DNA of 64,000 nt from JAWKUK01 sp041398605 (GTDB taxonomy: Bacteria; Planctomycetota; UBA1135; GCA-002686595), in the NCBI GenBank assembly GCA_041398605.1, contig JAWKUK010000016.1, positions 124,001 through 188,000 of the forward strand. Reading direction: 5' to 3'. The notes beneath the pieces are model-generated. The model had not been told where the DNA came from and searched no databases. It saw nothing but the letters and a program-made list of their open reading frames with translations. Within the stretch, counting starts at the first letter, position 1. Each line of letters begins with the position of its first letter. The position numbers and the translations under genes were made by a program. Below, piece by piece: positions 41,929 through 50,667 of this stretch.

Positions 41929-44673
41929 ATGACACAGACGCTCGAACGCCCGATGCAAGCGGATCTCTCAGTCGATGGACCGTGGGTCCGCAACTTGGCC
42001 TACCAGCTCGTCAGAGAGCACGCCGACGCCGATGACCTCGCGCAGGACACTTGGTTGGCCACGCTGCGAGGTCAGCCGCGCTCCGTGCGCCCGTGGCTCG
42101 GCGGGGTCGTGCGTAAGTTGGCCTTGAGGCACGTTCGACGCCGAGCGCTGGGCAGGACCCAGGTCGCAACTGACGCGCTGGCCACGCAGGCCGCGCGTGA
42201 GGCGCCGCCCGACGAGGCCGCGGAGACGCGCGAGCAGTGTGAGCTGCTCGTTGAACTGATCGGCGAGCTCCCTGAGCCCGAGCGGAGGGTCATCGCGATG
42301 CGGTTCGTGCAAGGCATGGACTTGAACGAGATCGCCGCGCGCCTCGAGGTCCCCGCCGGGACCGTCCGTTGGCGGCAGAAGCGCGCGCTCGAACAGCTCC
42401 GAGCCAGCCTCGACGCGCGCAACGGCGGAGACCGCACACGCTGGACTGTGGCGCTCTGGCCCCTGGCGCGGCGGAGCAGCGCGGCTGCGCCTGCGTTGGC
42501 GCCCGTGCTTGTGTGCGCCGCCGCAGTCGCGTTCATCGGCGCGCTCGGCTGGACGATCTCGTCACCGACGGTCGCAGCCGCCGGCGCGTCCCGAGCGACG
42601 GCGTTCGCGCCCCCCGTCCCGCAGCCCGAGGCCTCCCCGACGCTCGCTGAGCCGGGTCCGGCGAGCATCACCCTAGACGCCATGGCCGCTGAGGCCATGA
42701 GCGCTCGCAACGAGGCACCTCGCAGCGCCGCGGGTACGCCACGCTTCGATGTCTTGGTCGTCGAAGCGAGCAGCAACGCGCCGATCGAGGGCGCCCTGGT
42801 CGCCGTGATCCCGAGCACGGTCGACGTCGGCTGGAGCCCGCAAGAGGTGTCGGGCTCCGTGGCGCGCCCCGGCGAATCTCCGCACACGGACTCCGCGGGT
42901 CGCGCAACGGTCTTGGCCGTCCAGGGTGAAGCCGTACGCTTGATGGCGTGCATCATCGGGAAGGACGCGGCATCGACCGTCAGTGCGCCGATGACCCTGG
43001 GCGCCGACGAGGCGCGCGCGATCACGCTCCGCGTCGTGGACCAATCTAAGTGCACGCTGTCGGGGCGCGTCGTCGAACTCGAGTCGGGGAGGCCCATACC
43101 AGGCGTCACCGTCAGGATCACCGGCGTGAAGGACCAACCCGCGCGCGGCGACTCGTGTGTCGGACTCGAGCAGGTGACGGCCCCAGACGGGCGCTTCAGC
43201 TTCGAGGTCAGGCCGGCCTCTTCACTCGGGCTCGAGCTGCGCGCCGAGGGCTTTGCCGTCGGCTACGCCATCGTGCCGGTGCACCGCGATCAAGACCCCG
43301 CGCGCCCCATCGAAGTCACGCTCTCGCGCGCGGCGCAGCTCGACGTGCGCGTCACGGATCACGCCGGGCGCCCGCTCGCCGAGGCCAACGTGACGGTGCA
43401 CGGCAGCACGCTCGGGTACCTGCAGTGCAAGACCGAAGTCATCGGTTGGTCACCGTTCCAGAGGTCCGAATGGACCGGCATCACCGACTCGACGGGGCGC
43501 TGCGAGCTCGACGGATTGCAGCCCGGCCTCGAGCTGAGGGTCGAGGCCCAGACCGCGGGAGGGCTCCGAACAAGCGCCGAGGCCGGGCCGTTCGCGCCTG
43601 GGTCGCGGAACTCGCTGGAGGTCCGGCTCGAGCCCGGCTGTCGCTTGACCGTCCGCGTCACGGACGTCACAGGCGCGCCGGTCGTCGATGCAGAGCTCTG
43701 GCTGGTGCGGTCCGAAGGCGAGTCCATCGCGCGTGTCGAGTCCGGCGACGCGGAGCGCGCGCATTCCAGGCAGTCCACGGACCTGCTCGGGCAGGTCGTC
43801 TTCGAGCACGTCCCCGCGGGGACCTGGTGGATCGCGCCGGCGCCGGACATCGTCGAGCGGCTCGGCTGCGACTCGTTCGCGCAGGCGCTCGTGATCCCCG
43901 CAGGGCAGGCAGAGCTCGAGGTCCCGCTGGCCCTCCGCCGCGGGCAGTGGATCCAGGGACACGTCGTCGACGCGCGGGGTCGACCGCGTGGCGGGGTCAT
44001 CATCGACGCAAGCGAGGCGGTCGTCGGGAGTACCGCCGACGATGGTACGTTCCGCGTGGGCCCCTTCGTCGAGCCTGTGGCGCTCTCCGCGCGCACGAGG
44101 TCGGGGCTGGTGTGGTCCGCGCCGATCACCGTTAGGCCGGGTGCAGTCGACGTCGCCTTGGTGCTGCCGCCGACCGTGCGGCTCGCGGGTGAAGTGCGCG
44201 TAGGCGGCGAGCTCCTGAAGGGCGTGCACGAGGCGTTCTGGTCGCAGGACCCGCCGACCTTCGGGCTAGGGTTCCAGGGATTCTGGATCGAAGAAGGACA
44301 CTTTGAGACCGACGACTTACCGGTCACTCGCTACGGGCTCTGTGTCGTGACGCACACACACATCGGGATCCTGACCGGGATCGAGGTGACACGAGACGAG
44401 GACCCCTTGGACCTCCGCGTCGAGATGCAGCCGGCGGCGAGCGTGCGCATTCGTTCGGCCGGACCGCGCGACGAGGTCACGCGGCTCCAAGTGCGACATG
44501 GCGGCTGTCTCGTCCATCCGCTCCTGAGCGTGCGAGGAGGCGACGAAATCAGCGTGAACGTGCCGGTCGGCGCGAATCACATCCGCGTGTTCGAAGACCC
44601 TGAATGGGTCGACCAAGAGGAGCCGTTCGAGGCACGCATCGCAGCGGAGGCCGTCATCGTTCTCGGCAGATAG
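41929..44673 (+). CDS. ECF sigma factor fused through a TM helix to carboxypeptidase-regulatory-like domains
   Basis: About 914 residues. Residues 1-165 are a clear sigma factor: region 2 (VRNLAYQLVREHADADDLAQ, DTWLATLRG, VRPWLGGVVRKLALRHVRRR) and region 4 (ELPEPERRVIAMRFVQGMDL, NEIAARLEVPAGTVRWRQKR). A hydrophobic helix lies at ~188-212 (LAPVLVCAAAVAFIGALGW). About 700 residues of repeated carboxypeptidase-regulatory-like units follow (VELESGRPIPGVTVRITGVK; VTDHAGRPLAEANVTVHGST; VTDVTGAPVVDAELWLV). The architecture equals that of 5453-7906. GAGGGA precedes three candidate starts, GTG 41923, GTG 41926 and ATG 41929, and the choice is uncertain. The likely role is a membrane-held sigma factor. 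Confidence 0.85.
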   Translation: MTQTLERPMQADLSVDGPWVRNLAYQLVREHADADDLAQDTWLATLRGQPRSVRPWLGGVVRKLALRHVRRRALGRTQVATDALATQAAREAPPDEAAETREQCELLVELIGELPEPERRVIAMRFVQGMDLNEIAARLEVPAGTVRWRQKRALEQLRASLDARNGGDRTRWTVALWPLARRSSAAAPALAPVLVCAAAVAFIGALGWTISSPTVAAAGASRATAFAPPVPQPEASPTLAEPGPASITLDAMAAEAMSARNEAPRSAAGTPRFDVLVVEASSNAPIEGALVAVIPSTVDVGWSPQEVSGSVARPGESPHTDSAGRATVLAVQGEAVRLMACIIGKDAASTVSAPMTLGADEARAITLRVVDQSKCTLSGRVVELESGRPIPGVTVRITGVKDQPARGDSCVGLEQVTAPDGRFSFEVRPASSLGLELRAEGFAVGYAIVPVHRDQDPARPIEVTLSRAAQLDVRVTDHAGRPLAEANVTVHGSTLGYLQCKTEVIGWSPFQRSEWTGITDSTGRCELDGLQPGLELRVEAQTAGGLRTSAEAGPFAPGSRNSLEVRLEPGCRLTVRVTDVTGAPVVDAELWLVRSEGESIARVESGDAERAHSRQSTDLLGQVVFEHVPAGTWWIAPAPDIVERLGCDSFAQALVIPAGQAELEVPLALRRGQWIQGHVVDARGRPRGGVIIDASEAVVGSTADDGTFRVGPFVEPVALSARTRSGLVWSAPITVRPGAVDVALVLPPTVRLAGEVRVGGELLKGVHEAFWSQDPPTFGLGFQGFWIEEGHFETDDLPVTRYGLCVVTHTHIGILTGIEVTRDEDPLDLRVEMQPAASVRIRSAGPRDEVTRLQVRHGGCLVHPLLSVRGGDEISVNVPVGANHIRVFEDPEWVDQEEPFEARIAAEAVIVLGR

Positions 44674-44972
44674 ACTCCAAGCCGCAAACGCATCCAGCCA
44701 CCATGACGGCTTGTCTCCGCGGGGCCACTTGCATCGTCGCAGCCGTCCTTGCCAGCGTCCCCGCCAGGGCTGGGACACCGGACTTGGAGCGCAGGCCCTG
44801 GTCTGTCATCGGCTGGAGCAAACGCGCCGCGGTCGAACTGCACCGCACGCTCACCGTGCCCACGGCACCTCGCGCTGCCTGTCTTCGTCGGGGCGCACGA
44901 GTCGGGAAGCCAGACGTTCCGGAATCGGGCGGCCGGACTCTCCGGAACCCACAGGTGGTGGGGCTTGGTGTG

Positions 44973-45087
44973 CCTCCTCTTGATGCGAGTCAGCCTCGTT
45001 CGGTGCGGTACCAGCGCTCGGGCGATGCATCAACACAAGCCCGCTCCTCGCGATCGTGTGTCGCCGCCCCCCCGCACCGAGGGCAGC
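44973..45087. repeat. IS91-end repeat, copy 2 (internally deleted)
   Basis: Carries the same three blocks as 16095-16501 in the same order: TGCGAGTCAGCCTCGTTCGG, TACCAGCGCTCGGGCGATGC with AAGCCCGCTCCTCGCGA, and TGTGTCGCCGCCCCCC. The intervening DNA is deleted. The minus strand retains GGRRHTIA of the IS91 transposase end. The surrounding 44674-45260 interval contains no intact gene. Confidence 0.55.
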
Positions 45088-45260
45088 GTCAATGTCCCGT
45101 GCCAAGGCATCCGGGCAGCGGCACACCTCCACGCCTCTCGGCGACCGATCCAAGGTGTCACCCATGTACCCGAACCGTACCCTGTCCAGGAGTGTTACCC
45201 ATGCTCCGGGTTGCACACGGTACGGGCGCGCGCAGGGTGGCTTTCACGACGCTCGAACCC

Positions 45261-45659
45261 ATGGCAGATTCTCGCGTCATGAACATCGCTCTTCGTTGCC
45301 GTCTCGTCGACACCGCTGGTGCGCTCCTCGTTGTCGCTGGGATCGCACACGCCTTCGGTTTCGCCCAGTTCGATGCGGGACTTGCTGAGGTCGCTCCCGA
45401 CACACGGGGCGGGCTCCATGCCGGCTGGTTATGGGGGAGCGTGACGTTCGTCGCGCTCGGAGCGATCACGCTCGGCGCGTCGCGTCGTTGGCGGCGGGCG
45501 ATCGATCCTCGGCCCACGGTGCTGCCTACGGCGATCGCCCTCCTCGTGTTCGGGGGAGTTGGATTCGTTGCGCGCGGGCTGGACCCGCACTTCCTCGGGT
45601 TCGTCGTGCTGGGGCTCCTCGTCGGCGTGCCGGTCGTGGGGGCTGCGTCCGACGGGTAG
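45261..45659 (+). CDS. small membrane protein with four predicted helices
   Basis: A 132-residue hydrophobic protein. Helices: about 17-36 (VDTAGALLVVAGIAHAFGFA), 55-75 (WLWGSVTFVALGAITLGA), 87-105 (VLPTAIALLVFGGVGFVARG) and 110-129 (FLGFVVLGLLVGVPVVGAAS). A basic loop (SRRWRRAID) sits between helices 2 and 3, suggesting it faces the cytoplasm. I do not recognise the family. ATG 45261 is the first start giving a compact protein; ATG 45279 is an alternative. It lies just after IS91 debris, with no clear operon partner. Confidence 0.6.
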   Translation: MADSRVMNIALRCRLVDTAGALLVVAGIAHAFGFAQFDAGLAEVAPDTRGGLHAGWLWGSVTFVALGAITLGASRRWRRAIDPRPTVLPTAIALLVFGGVGFVARGLDPHFLGFVVLGLLVGVPVVGAASDG

Positions 45660-45692
45660 CGCCGGACCCGGACCATGCACTCCCGTTGCGCG

Positions 45693-45974
45693 TCATTCCG
45701 ATGGCAAAGCGGGGTTCGACTCGATGAACACGTCGCGTGCTTCGCGCGCTGCGGTGAGGAGCGACTCCGTTGGCGCCATGCCGAACGCGGCCCCGAGCGC
45801 CGTGAGCGCCTGGGTCAAGGCTGCCGCAGCTTCCGAGCCGTCCGCCGCGCGTCTCGATTCCCGAGCGACGGCGGCATCCCAGGCAGGTGCGAGCCACGCG
45901 CCCTCAAGGGTGCCCGTCAGTGACTTCGCGCAACGCGCGTCGATCTCTCCGTCGAGGCGGGCGAGCTTCGTCAA
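45693..45974 (-). CDS. hypothetical protein, possibly the 3' part of a disrupted gene
   Basis: Ninety-three codons from TTG 45974 (LARLDGEIDARCAKSLTGTL, later ALTALGAAFGMAPTESLLTA and EARDVFIESNPALPSE), with the high third-position GC of real genes here. The same frame continues upstream with good codons (DENPDFAVAVRAADDAPTQI) to a TAG at 46062-46064. Beyond that it is open again to about 46289 (CAEHVYGSGSMREHDRVSPA, QEDLFEDRWDEKA). There is no ATG or GTG between the TAG and 45974. So either a short gene with a TTG start or, more likely, a longer gene split by one stop. I cannot assign a function. Confidence 0.4.
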   Translation of the reverse strand: MTKLARLDGEIDARCAKSLTGTLEGAWLAPAWDAAVARESRRAADGSEAAAALTQALTALGAAFGMAPTESLLTAAREARDVFIESNPALPSE

Positions 45975-46307
45975 CGCCTTGTCGTGTCTTGTGATCTGCG
46001 TAGGCGCGTCGTCGGCTGCGCGGACGGCGACGGCGAAGTCGGGGTTCTCGTCGCGACTGTCCTAGGACGGGGGGCTGGCCTTCTCATCCCAACGATCCTC
46101 GAAGAGATCCTCTTGCGCTGGGCTGACGCGGTCGTGCTCGCGCATGCTGCCGCTGCCGTAGACGTGCTCTGCGCAGTGGATGCGTGGGTCTCGGTGATCG
46201 AGCTCCTGTCCGACGATCGGAGCGATCGCATCGGGGCGATCCGCTCCCTCACCACGCCGCGGACCGCGTTGTGTTGCGCAGGCGCCCACAAGATCGAAGC
46301 TCGGTGC

Positions 46308-49300
46308 TCATCGACGCCACGAGGCGGCACGCTCGCGCCAGGTGGGCAGCTCGCTCTCGTGCCCCGCGTCGGGCTCGAGGTGGCTCGAGTATTCTCGCAG
46401 GAGTACGACACGCTGCGCCGCCTCAGGTGAGGTCGGTGGCCGGCGACCCCCGGTCCACGTGTCGGACCACTGGGCGGCGGCGCTGGCCTCGATCCGCTCG
46501 CGCGCCTCGGTGAGCCGCGGGTCCTCGGGGCCGGTGGGATCGACGAGCTGCGCGCTCGCCAGGAGGACCTCGCCCAGGACGCTCGACGCATCGAGGATCG
46601 TCCACGCGAAGTTGCGCGAGTCCGCGAGCGCTTCTTCGCGCACTCGCAGGCACTCACGCGCGGACTCCTCCGCCCGCGCCAACGAGGTTCGGACGGCGTC
46701 GTCCGCGCCCCGTGTGGCCGCAGCGCGCGCTTCGGAGATCAGCGCCATCGCGAGGAGCCCGTGGGGCGCCGACGTCAATTCGACACGACCGGGGTACGCG
46801 GCTTCGGCCAGTGTCAGCATGCGTTCCGCGAGCCGCACGCGGTCCTCCGTCTCACCGAGGCGCGCCAGAAGGACGCTGCGCGACTGCAGCGCGTCGAACA
46901 GCACATTGGCCGGCACGGCAACCGAGCGATCGGCCAGCCGTTCGACGTCGGCGAACGCCCGCGCCGCACGCGGGAAGTCGCCCGACTGCAGCGCGGCCAT
47001 GGCGAGCGAGTTGGCTGCGAAGACCGCGGACGGCGCGCCGAGCTTTGGCAGCCGGAGGAAGTGCTCGACCGCCAGCGAGTAGTGCTCCAGCGCGCGCGCA
47101 GTATCCTTCGACAACATCGCGACGTAGCCCGAGTTCGTGTACGCGGCACCCAGGAGCTCGTCGGACGCACCGTCGGTGCGGCCCAGGACCTCGAGGGCCA
47201 ACGCAGTGCATTCCGCGGCACGCTCGAGGTCGCTCCGCCCGAGCGCCACGCCGGCCATGCGCCCAGCAGCCTCGACGACGAGCGTGGCCCGGGCCGGGTC
47301 CTCGGTGGCCGCCGCCTGCAGGACGGCCTCGAGGTGCTCCACCCCTGCTGCTTCGTCCCCGCCCTCCAACGCCAGCGCGGCCAACTGCAGGTGGGAACGC
47401 AGCAGCGCGGAGTCGCCCGGCGCAAAGATCTGCCGCCGGATCTCGAGGGCCTCTGCGGCGAGCGCCAGCGCTTCACCCTGCTCGCCCCGTGTGGCGACCG
47501 CGTTGGCGAGGCTCTGAAGTGACGTGGCGAGGTCCTCGTGATGGGCAGGCAGGATCTCGCGCTTCAGCGCGATGCACTCGCGCAAGAGCGCCTCGGCCTC
47601 TTCCTGGCGCTCCAACACGAGCAAGGTGTTCCCGAGGTTGTCGAGGGCGTTTGCAAGGTCGAGAGCGCTCTCTGGCCCGTTGAGGGAGCGGTACAGCGCG
47701 ATCGCCTCGCGCAAGTCGCGTTCCGCACCCTCGGCATCACCTTCCCGCAAGCGGACCCCCGCGAGTCCGACGAGCGCCACGCCCAGCTCGAACCTGTCGA
47801 TCGACGTCGTTGTCCGTTGTGCTTCGACGGCCTCGCTCAGTACCTCACGCGCTTCCACGATGCGCCCGAGCTCCGAGAGGATCCGGCCGTGCGCGCCGCG
47901 TACGGCTGCGACGAGCGCAGCGTTGTCGGGGCAGTCGCGGAGCGCCGTTGCGAGCGTGCGCCGCGTCAACGCTTCGGCCTCTCGGTTGCGGTCTGCGGCG
48001 GACAGCGCCAGCGCGTACTGGTACGCCCCCTCGAGCCGTTGCGAGTGACCCTCGGGATAGGCGCGCTCGAAGATCTCGAGCGCGCGTTTGTACTCGGGCA
48101 GCGCCCGCCGCGGCTCGCCGCGCGCCTGCAGGACGCGACCGAGCCGTCCGTGGGCCCCAGCCAGCGCCGCGTGATCGCCCTCGTAGATGCCCTGGGCCGC
48201 TGTGAGCGCGTCGCGCGCGAGCGCCTCGGCTTCGTCGAAGCGGCCCTGCTCGCTGCGCAGGATCGCGACGTTGGCGAGGGCATACGTCAGCGCGCTCGCA
48301 TCGGGCGGCACGAGCCCGCGCGCCGTGGCGAGCGCTTCGAGGTATGCCGCTTCCGATGCGTCTCGCTCGCCGCGCTCTTTGCGTACGCTCGCGAGGATGC
48401 CGAGCGATGCGGCCAGCGAGGTGTCACCGTCAGGGAACAACGCCCGCTTCAACTGGACCGCGGTCTCCGCCAGCTCCAACGCGCGGTCGAGGTTGCCTGC
48501 GCGTCGTTCGACGAGCGCCAGGTCGTTGCTGGCGTTGGCGATCGACAAGGTGTGCCCCTCCGTCTGTGGAAGTTGACGCCAGATCGCGAGGGCCTCCTCG
48601 TAGCGCGCGCTGGCTGACTCGACGTCTTCCAGCTCGACCTCGACCATCCCCAGCGTCTGCAGCGCCGTGGCGACCGCCTCGGAGGGCGGCGAGCTGATGC
48701 GCCGTGCGAGCTCGAGCGCGGGCACGAGCATGCGGCGTGCATCGTCGAAGGCGCCGAGCTGCCGGTACGTCTCGCCGATCTGCTGCCGCAGCGCGAGCTC
48801 GGACTGCGGCGCCAGGACGAGCCCGTCGGCGATGAGGTCCGTGGCTGCGCCGTCCATCATGTGACGCAGGACACGCGTGTCGCGGCCTGCGGCAACCCTG
48901 GGCGCGAGACCAGCGAAGAGCTCGCCCGTGAACGTGGTCACACGTTCGGCCTCGAGTCGCGCCTCGTCGGCCTCGCCGCGCGCGCGCACGGCCCGGACGA
49001 GGCCCGTCGCCGTGCCGACGATGCCACCGACGAGCAGCGCCAGCGCGACGCCGCTCGCCACGAACACACGCCTGTGCCGCCGTGCAGCCTTGCGCAAGCG
49101 GTACGCCGCGCTCTGTGGCACGGCGAGCACCGGCTCGTCGGCGAGGAAACGCCCCACGTCCTCGGCGAAGCCGGTCGCTGTCATGTAGCGTCGCTCGCGG
49201 TCCTTCTCGAGCGCCTTCATGACGATCGAGTCGAGGTCCCCAGCGAGGCGCCGCGCGAGGTCGCCCGAGTCGACGAAGCTCGGCACTGCCAAGCGCGAGG

Positions 49301-50147
49301 TCTTGGCCCGCAGCGTCGAGACGCGGGTCGAAGGACGCTCGGGGTCGACCTCGCGGATCGTTCGCAGGAGCTCCTCGTAGGTCTCCGATCGCGCCGTGCG
49401 TAGGTCGAACGGGCGTGTCCCCGTCAGGAGCTCGTAGAGCAACACGCCCAGCGCGTACACGTCCGCGCGGGTGTCGACGTCGAGCCCGCTCAACGACGCC
49501 TGCTCGGGCGCCATGCTCTCCGGTGTGCCGATGATCTGCGCGAACTGCGTGAAGAGCGTCTTCTGCGTCAGCTCGACGTTGATCGCCTTGGCGATGCCGA
49601 AGTCGATCACCTTGGGCACCGCCTCGCCATCGCGCATGGTCACCAGCACGTTCGAGGCCTTGATGTCGCGGTGGATCACACCCTTCTGGTGCGCGTGCTG
49701 GATGGCGTCGCACACTTTCACGAAGAGCGCCAAGCGGTCGCGCAGGCCGAGCATCGCGCGGGTGCAGTGCTCCGTGATGGGGAGCCCGCGGACGAGCTCC
49801 ATCACGAAGTAGGGCCGGCCGGCCTCCGTCGCACCGCCGTCGAGGACCCGCGCGATGTTCGGGTGCTCCATCAGCGCCAGGGCTTGGCGCTCGGCCTCGA
49901 ACCGCGCGATGACCTCGCGGGTGTCCATCCCGAGCTTGACGATCTTCAGCGCGACGCGCCGTCGGACGGGCTCGCTCTGGGAGGCGAGCCAGACGGAGCC
50001 CATCCCGCCCTCCCCGATCTGCTCCAGCAATCGGTAGCGGCCGAGTTGGTCCCCCGCCTGCTCGCCGACGGCGGCGTCCGTCGAGCGGGGGACGGCCGGG
50101 TCGGCGAGCTCTTCGCGGGCAGCGCGGATGGGGTCGTGGTCACGCAT
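46308..50147 (-). CDS. Ser/Thr protein kinase with long TPR C-terminus
   Basis: A 1279-residue protein. Kinase domain ~36-330: IGEGGMGSVWLASQ, K68 (VALKIV), HRDIKASN, DFGIAK and MAPEQAS; the ARAS/ELTQKTLFTQFAQIIGTP segment is typical of this TPR-kinase group. A hydrophobic helix lies near 360-380 (VFVASGVALALLVGGIVGTA). More than 850 residues of TPR repeats follow, many with the canonical ~42-residue spacing of the TPR_10/12 kind (LGRVLQARGEPRRALPEYKR; ALDNLGNTLLVLERQEEAEA). ATG 50147 is the first start and is followed directly by the kinase lead-in. It is the last of three minus-strand signalling genes; the sigma factor lies 520 bp upstream. Confidence 0.9.
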   Translation of the reverse strand: MRDHDPIRAAREELADPAVPRSTDAAVGEQAGDQLGRYRLLEQIGEGGMGSVWLASQSEPVRRRVALKIVKLGMDTREVIARFEAERQALALMEHPNIARVLDGGATEAGRPYFVMELVRGLPITEHCTRAMLGLRDRLALFVKVCDAIQHAHQKGVIHRDIKASNVLVTMRDGEAVPKVIDFGIAKAINVELTQKTLFTQFAQIIGTPESMAPEQASLSGLDVDTRADVYALGVLLYELLTGTRPFDLRTARSETYEELLRTIREVDPERPSTRVSTLRAKTSRLAVPSFVDSGDLARRLAGDLDSIVMKALEKDRERRYMTATGFAEDVGRFLADEPVLAVPQSAAYRLRKAARRHRRVFVASGVALALLVGGIVGTATGLVRAVRARGEADEARLEAERVTTFTGELFAGLAPRVAAGRDTRVLRHMMDGAATDLIADGLVLAPQSELALRQQIGETYRQLGAFDDARRMLVPALELARRISSPPSEAVATALQTLGMVEVELEDVESASARYEEALAIWRQLPQTEGHTLSIANASNDLALVERRAGNLDRALELAETAVQLKRALFPDGDTSLAASLGILASVRKERGERDASEAAYLEALATARGLVPPDASALTYALANVAILRSEQGRFDEAEALARDALTAAQGIYEGDHAALAGAHGRLGRVLQARGEPRRALPEYKRALEIFERAYPEGHSQRLEGAYQYALALSAADRNREAEALTRRTLATALRDCPDNAALVAAVRGAHGRILSELGRIVEAREVLSEAVEAQRTTTSIDRFELGVALVGLAGVRLREGDAEGAERDLREAIALYRSLNGPESALDLANALDNLGNTLLVLERQEEAEALLRECIALKREILPAHHEDLATSLQSLANAVATRGEQGEALALAAEALEIRRQIFAPGDSALLRSHLQLAALALEGGDEAAGVEHLEAVLQAAATEDPARATLVVEAAGRMAGVALGRSDLERAAECTALALEVLGRTDGASDELLGAAYTNSGYVAMLSKDTARALEHYSLAVEHFLRLPKLGAPSAVFAANSLAMAALQSGDFPRAARAFADVERLADRSVAVPANVLFDALQSRSVLLARLGETEDRVRLAERMLTLAEAAYPGRVELTSAPHGLLAMALISEARAAATRGADDAVRTSLARAEESARECLRVREEALADSRNFAWTILDASSVLGEVLLASAQLVDPTGPEDPRLTEARERIEASAAAQWSDTWTGGRRPPTSPEAAQRVVLLREYSSHLEPDAGHESELPTWRERAASWRR

Positions 50148-50276
50148 GGTTGCGCCGGGGTAGGCGACGCGCAGGCGCGGCCGGCACGCGGTTCCAGAGA
50201 ATTGTCGGTGCGCCGGACATCCGCAACTCGAATTCGGGTCACCCGTTCGCCTGGGGACGGCCTCTCGCCGGCCGAG

Positions 50277-50576
50277 TCAGGCCAGCCCGGTAGCTCGGGC
50301 CGATTCTCCGAGGAGCTCGGGCAGCCGCAGCTCGCCCGCCAAGCGGCGCAGGTAGTCCCAGTCGAGCGCAGGCCCTTGGACCTGCAGCACTCCGACGCCG
50401 TCGCGCCATTGTCGTTCCGAGGTCCGCACGGTCCACTCGTACAACTCGAGCTTGCGCAGCACGCTGTCCTCCGCCATGGAGAGGGGAACCTCGCGGACCT
50501 CGGCAACGATGTCGATATCGAGGGTGCTGCGGACGACGCCGAGCGCAGCGCTCGCGACCGAGCCGCTGATTCGGTG
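50277..50576 (-). pseudogene. nucleotidyltransferase-like gene with an internal deletion
   Basis: The minus-strand frame reads ISGSVASAALGVVRSTLDID (the GS..S...D.D motif of minimal nucleotidyltransferases), then IVAEVREVPLS. It jumps directly to EDSVLRKLELYEWTVRTSER, QWRDGVGVLQVQGPALDWDY, LRRLAGELRLPELL, which is the end of the same family (LRKL.WY..G.E.SERQW.D). The middle of about 80 residues is missing, although the frame is intact. The family is often linked to toxin-antitoxin or phage-exclusion roles, but this copy is probably dead. The 13-bp repeats sit at its 5' end. Confidence 0.55.
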
Positions 50577-50578
50577 AG

Positions 50579-50663
50579 GTGTCCCAGTGAGATGGCCCAA
50601 TGAGATGGCCCAGTGAGGTGCCCCATTGAGGTGCCCCAGTGCGGTGCCCCAGTGAGGTGCCCC
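50579..50663. repeat. 13-bp tandem repeat, six and a half units
   Basis: Units of the type GTGCCCCAGTGAG follow each other from 50579, with variants GTGTCCC, ATGGCCC and GTGCCCCATTGAG, and end in a partial unit at 50663. They fill the gap between the sigma gene's stop (50668) and the nucleotidyltransferase remnant. There are no spacers, so this is not a CRISPR array. Slippage or protein binding are possible roles. Confidence 0.8.
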
Positions 50664-50667
50664 GCCG

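Noticed and set aside
44667..44672. TAGACT as a promoter like those at 8156 and 19571
   Set aside because: It overlaps the stop codon of the sigma-fusion gene and no intact gene starts at a suitable distance.
50579..50663. CRISPR-like array
   Set aside because: The units are 13 bp and directly adjacent with no spacers, and no cas genes are present.
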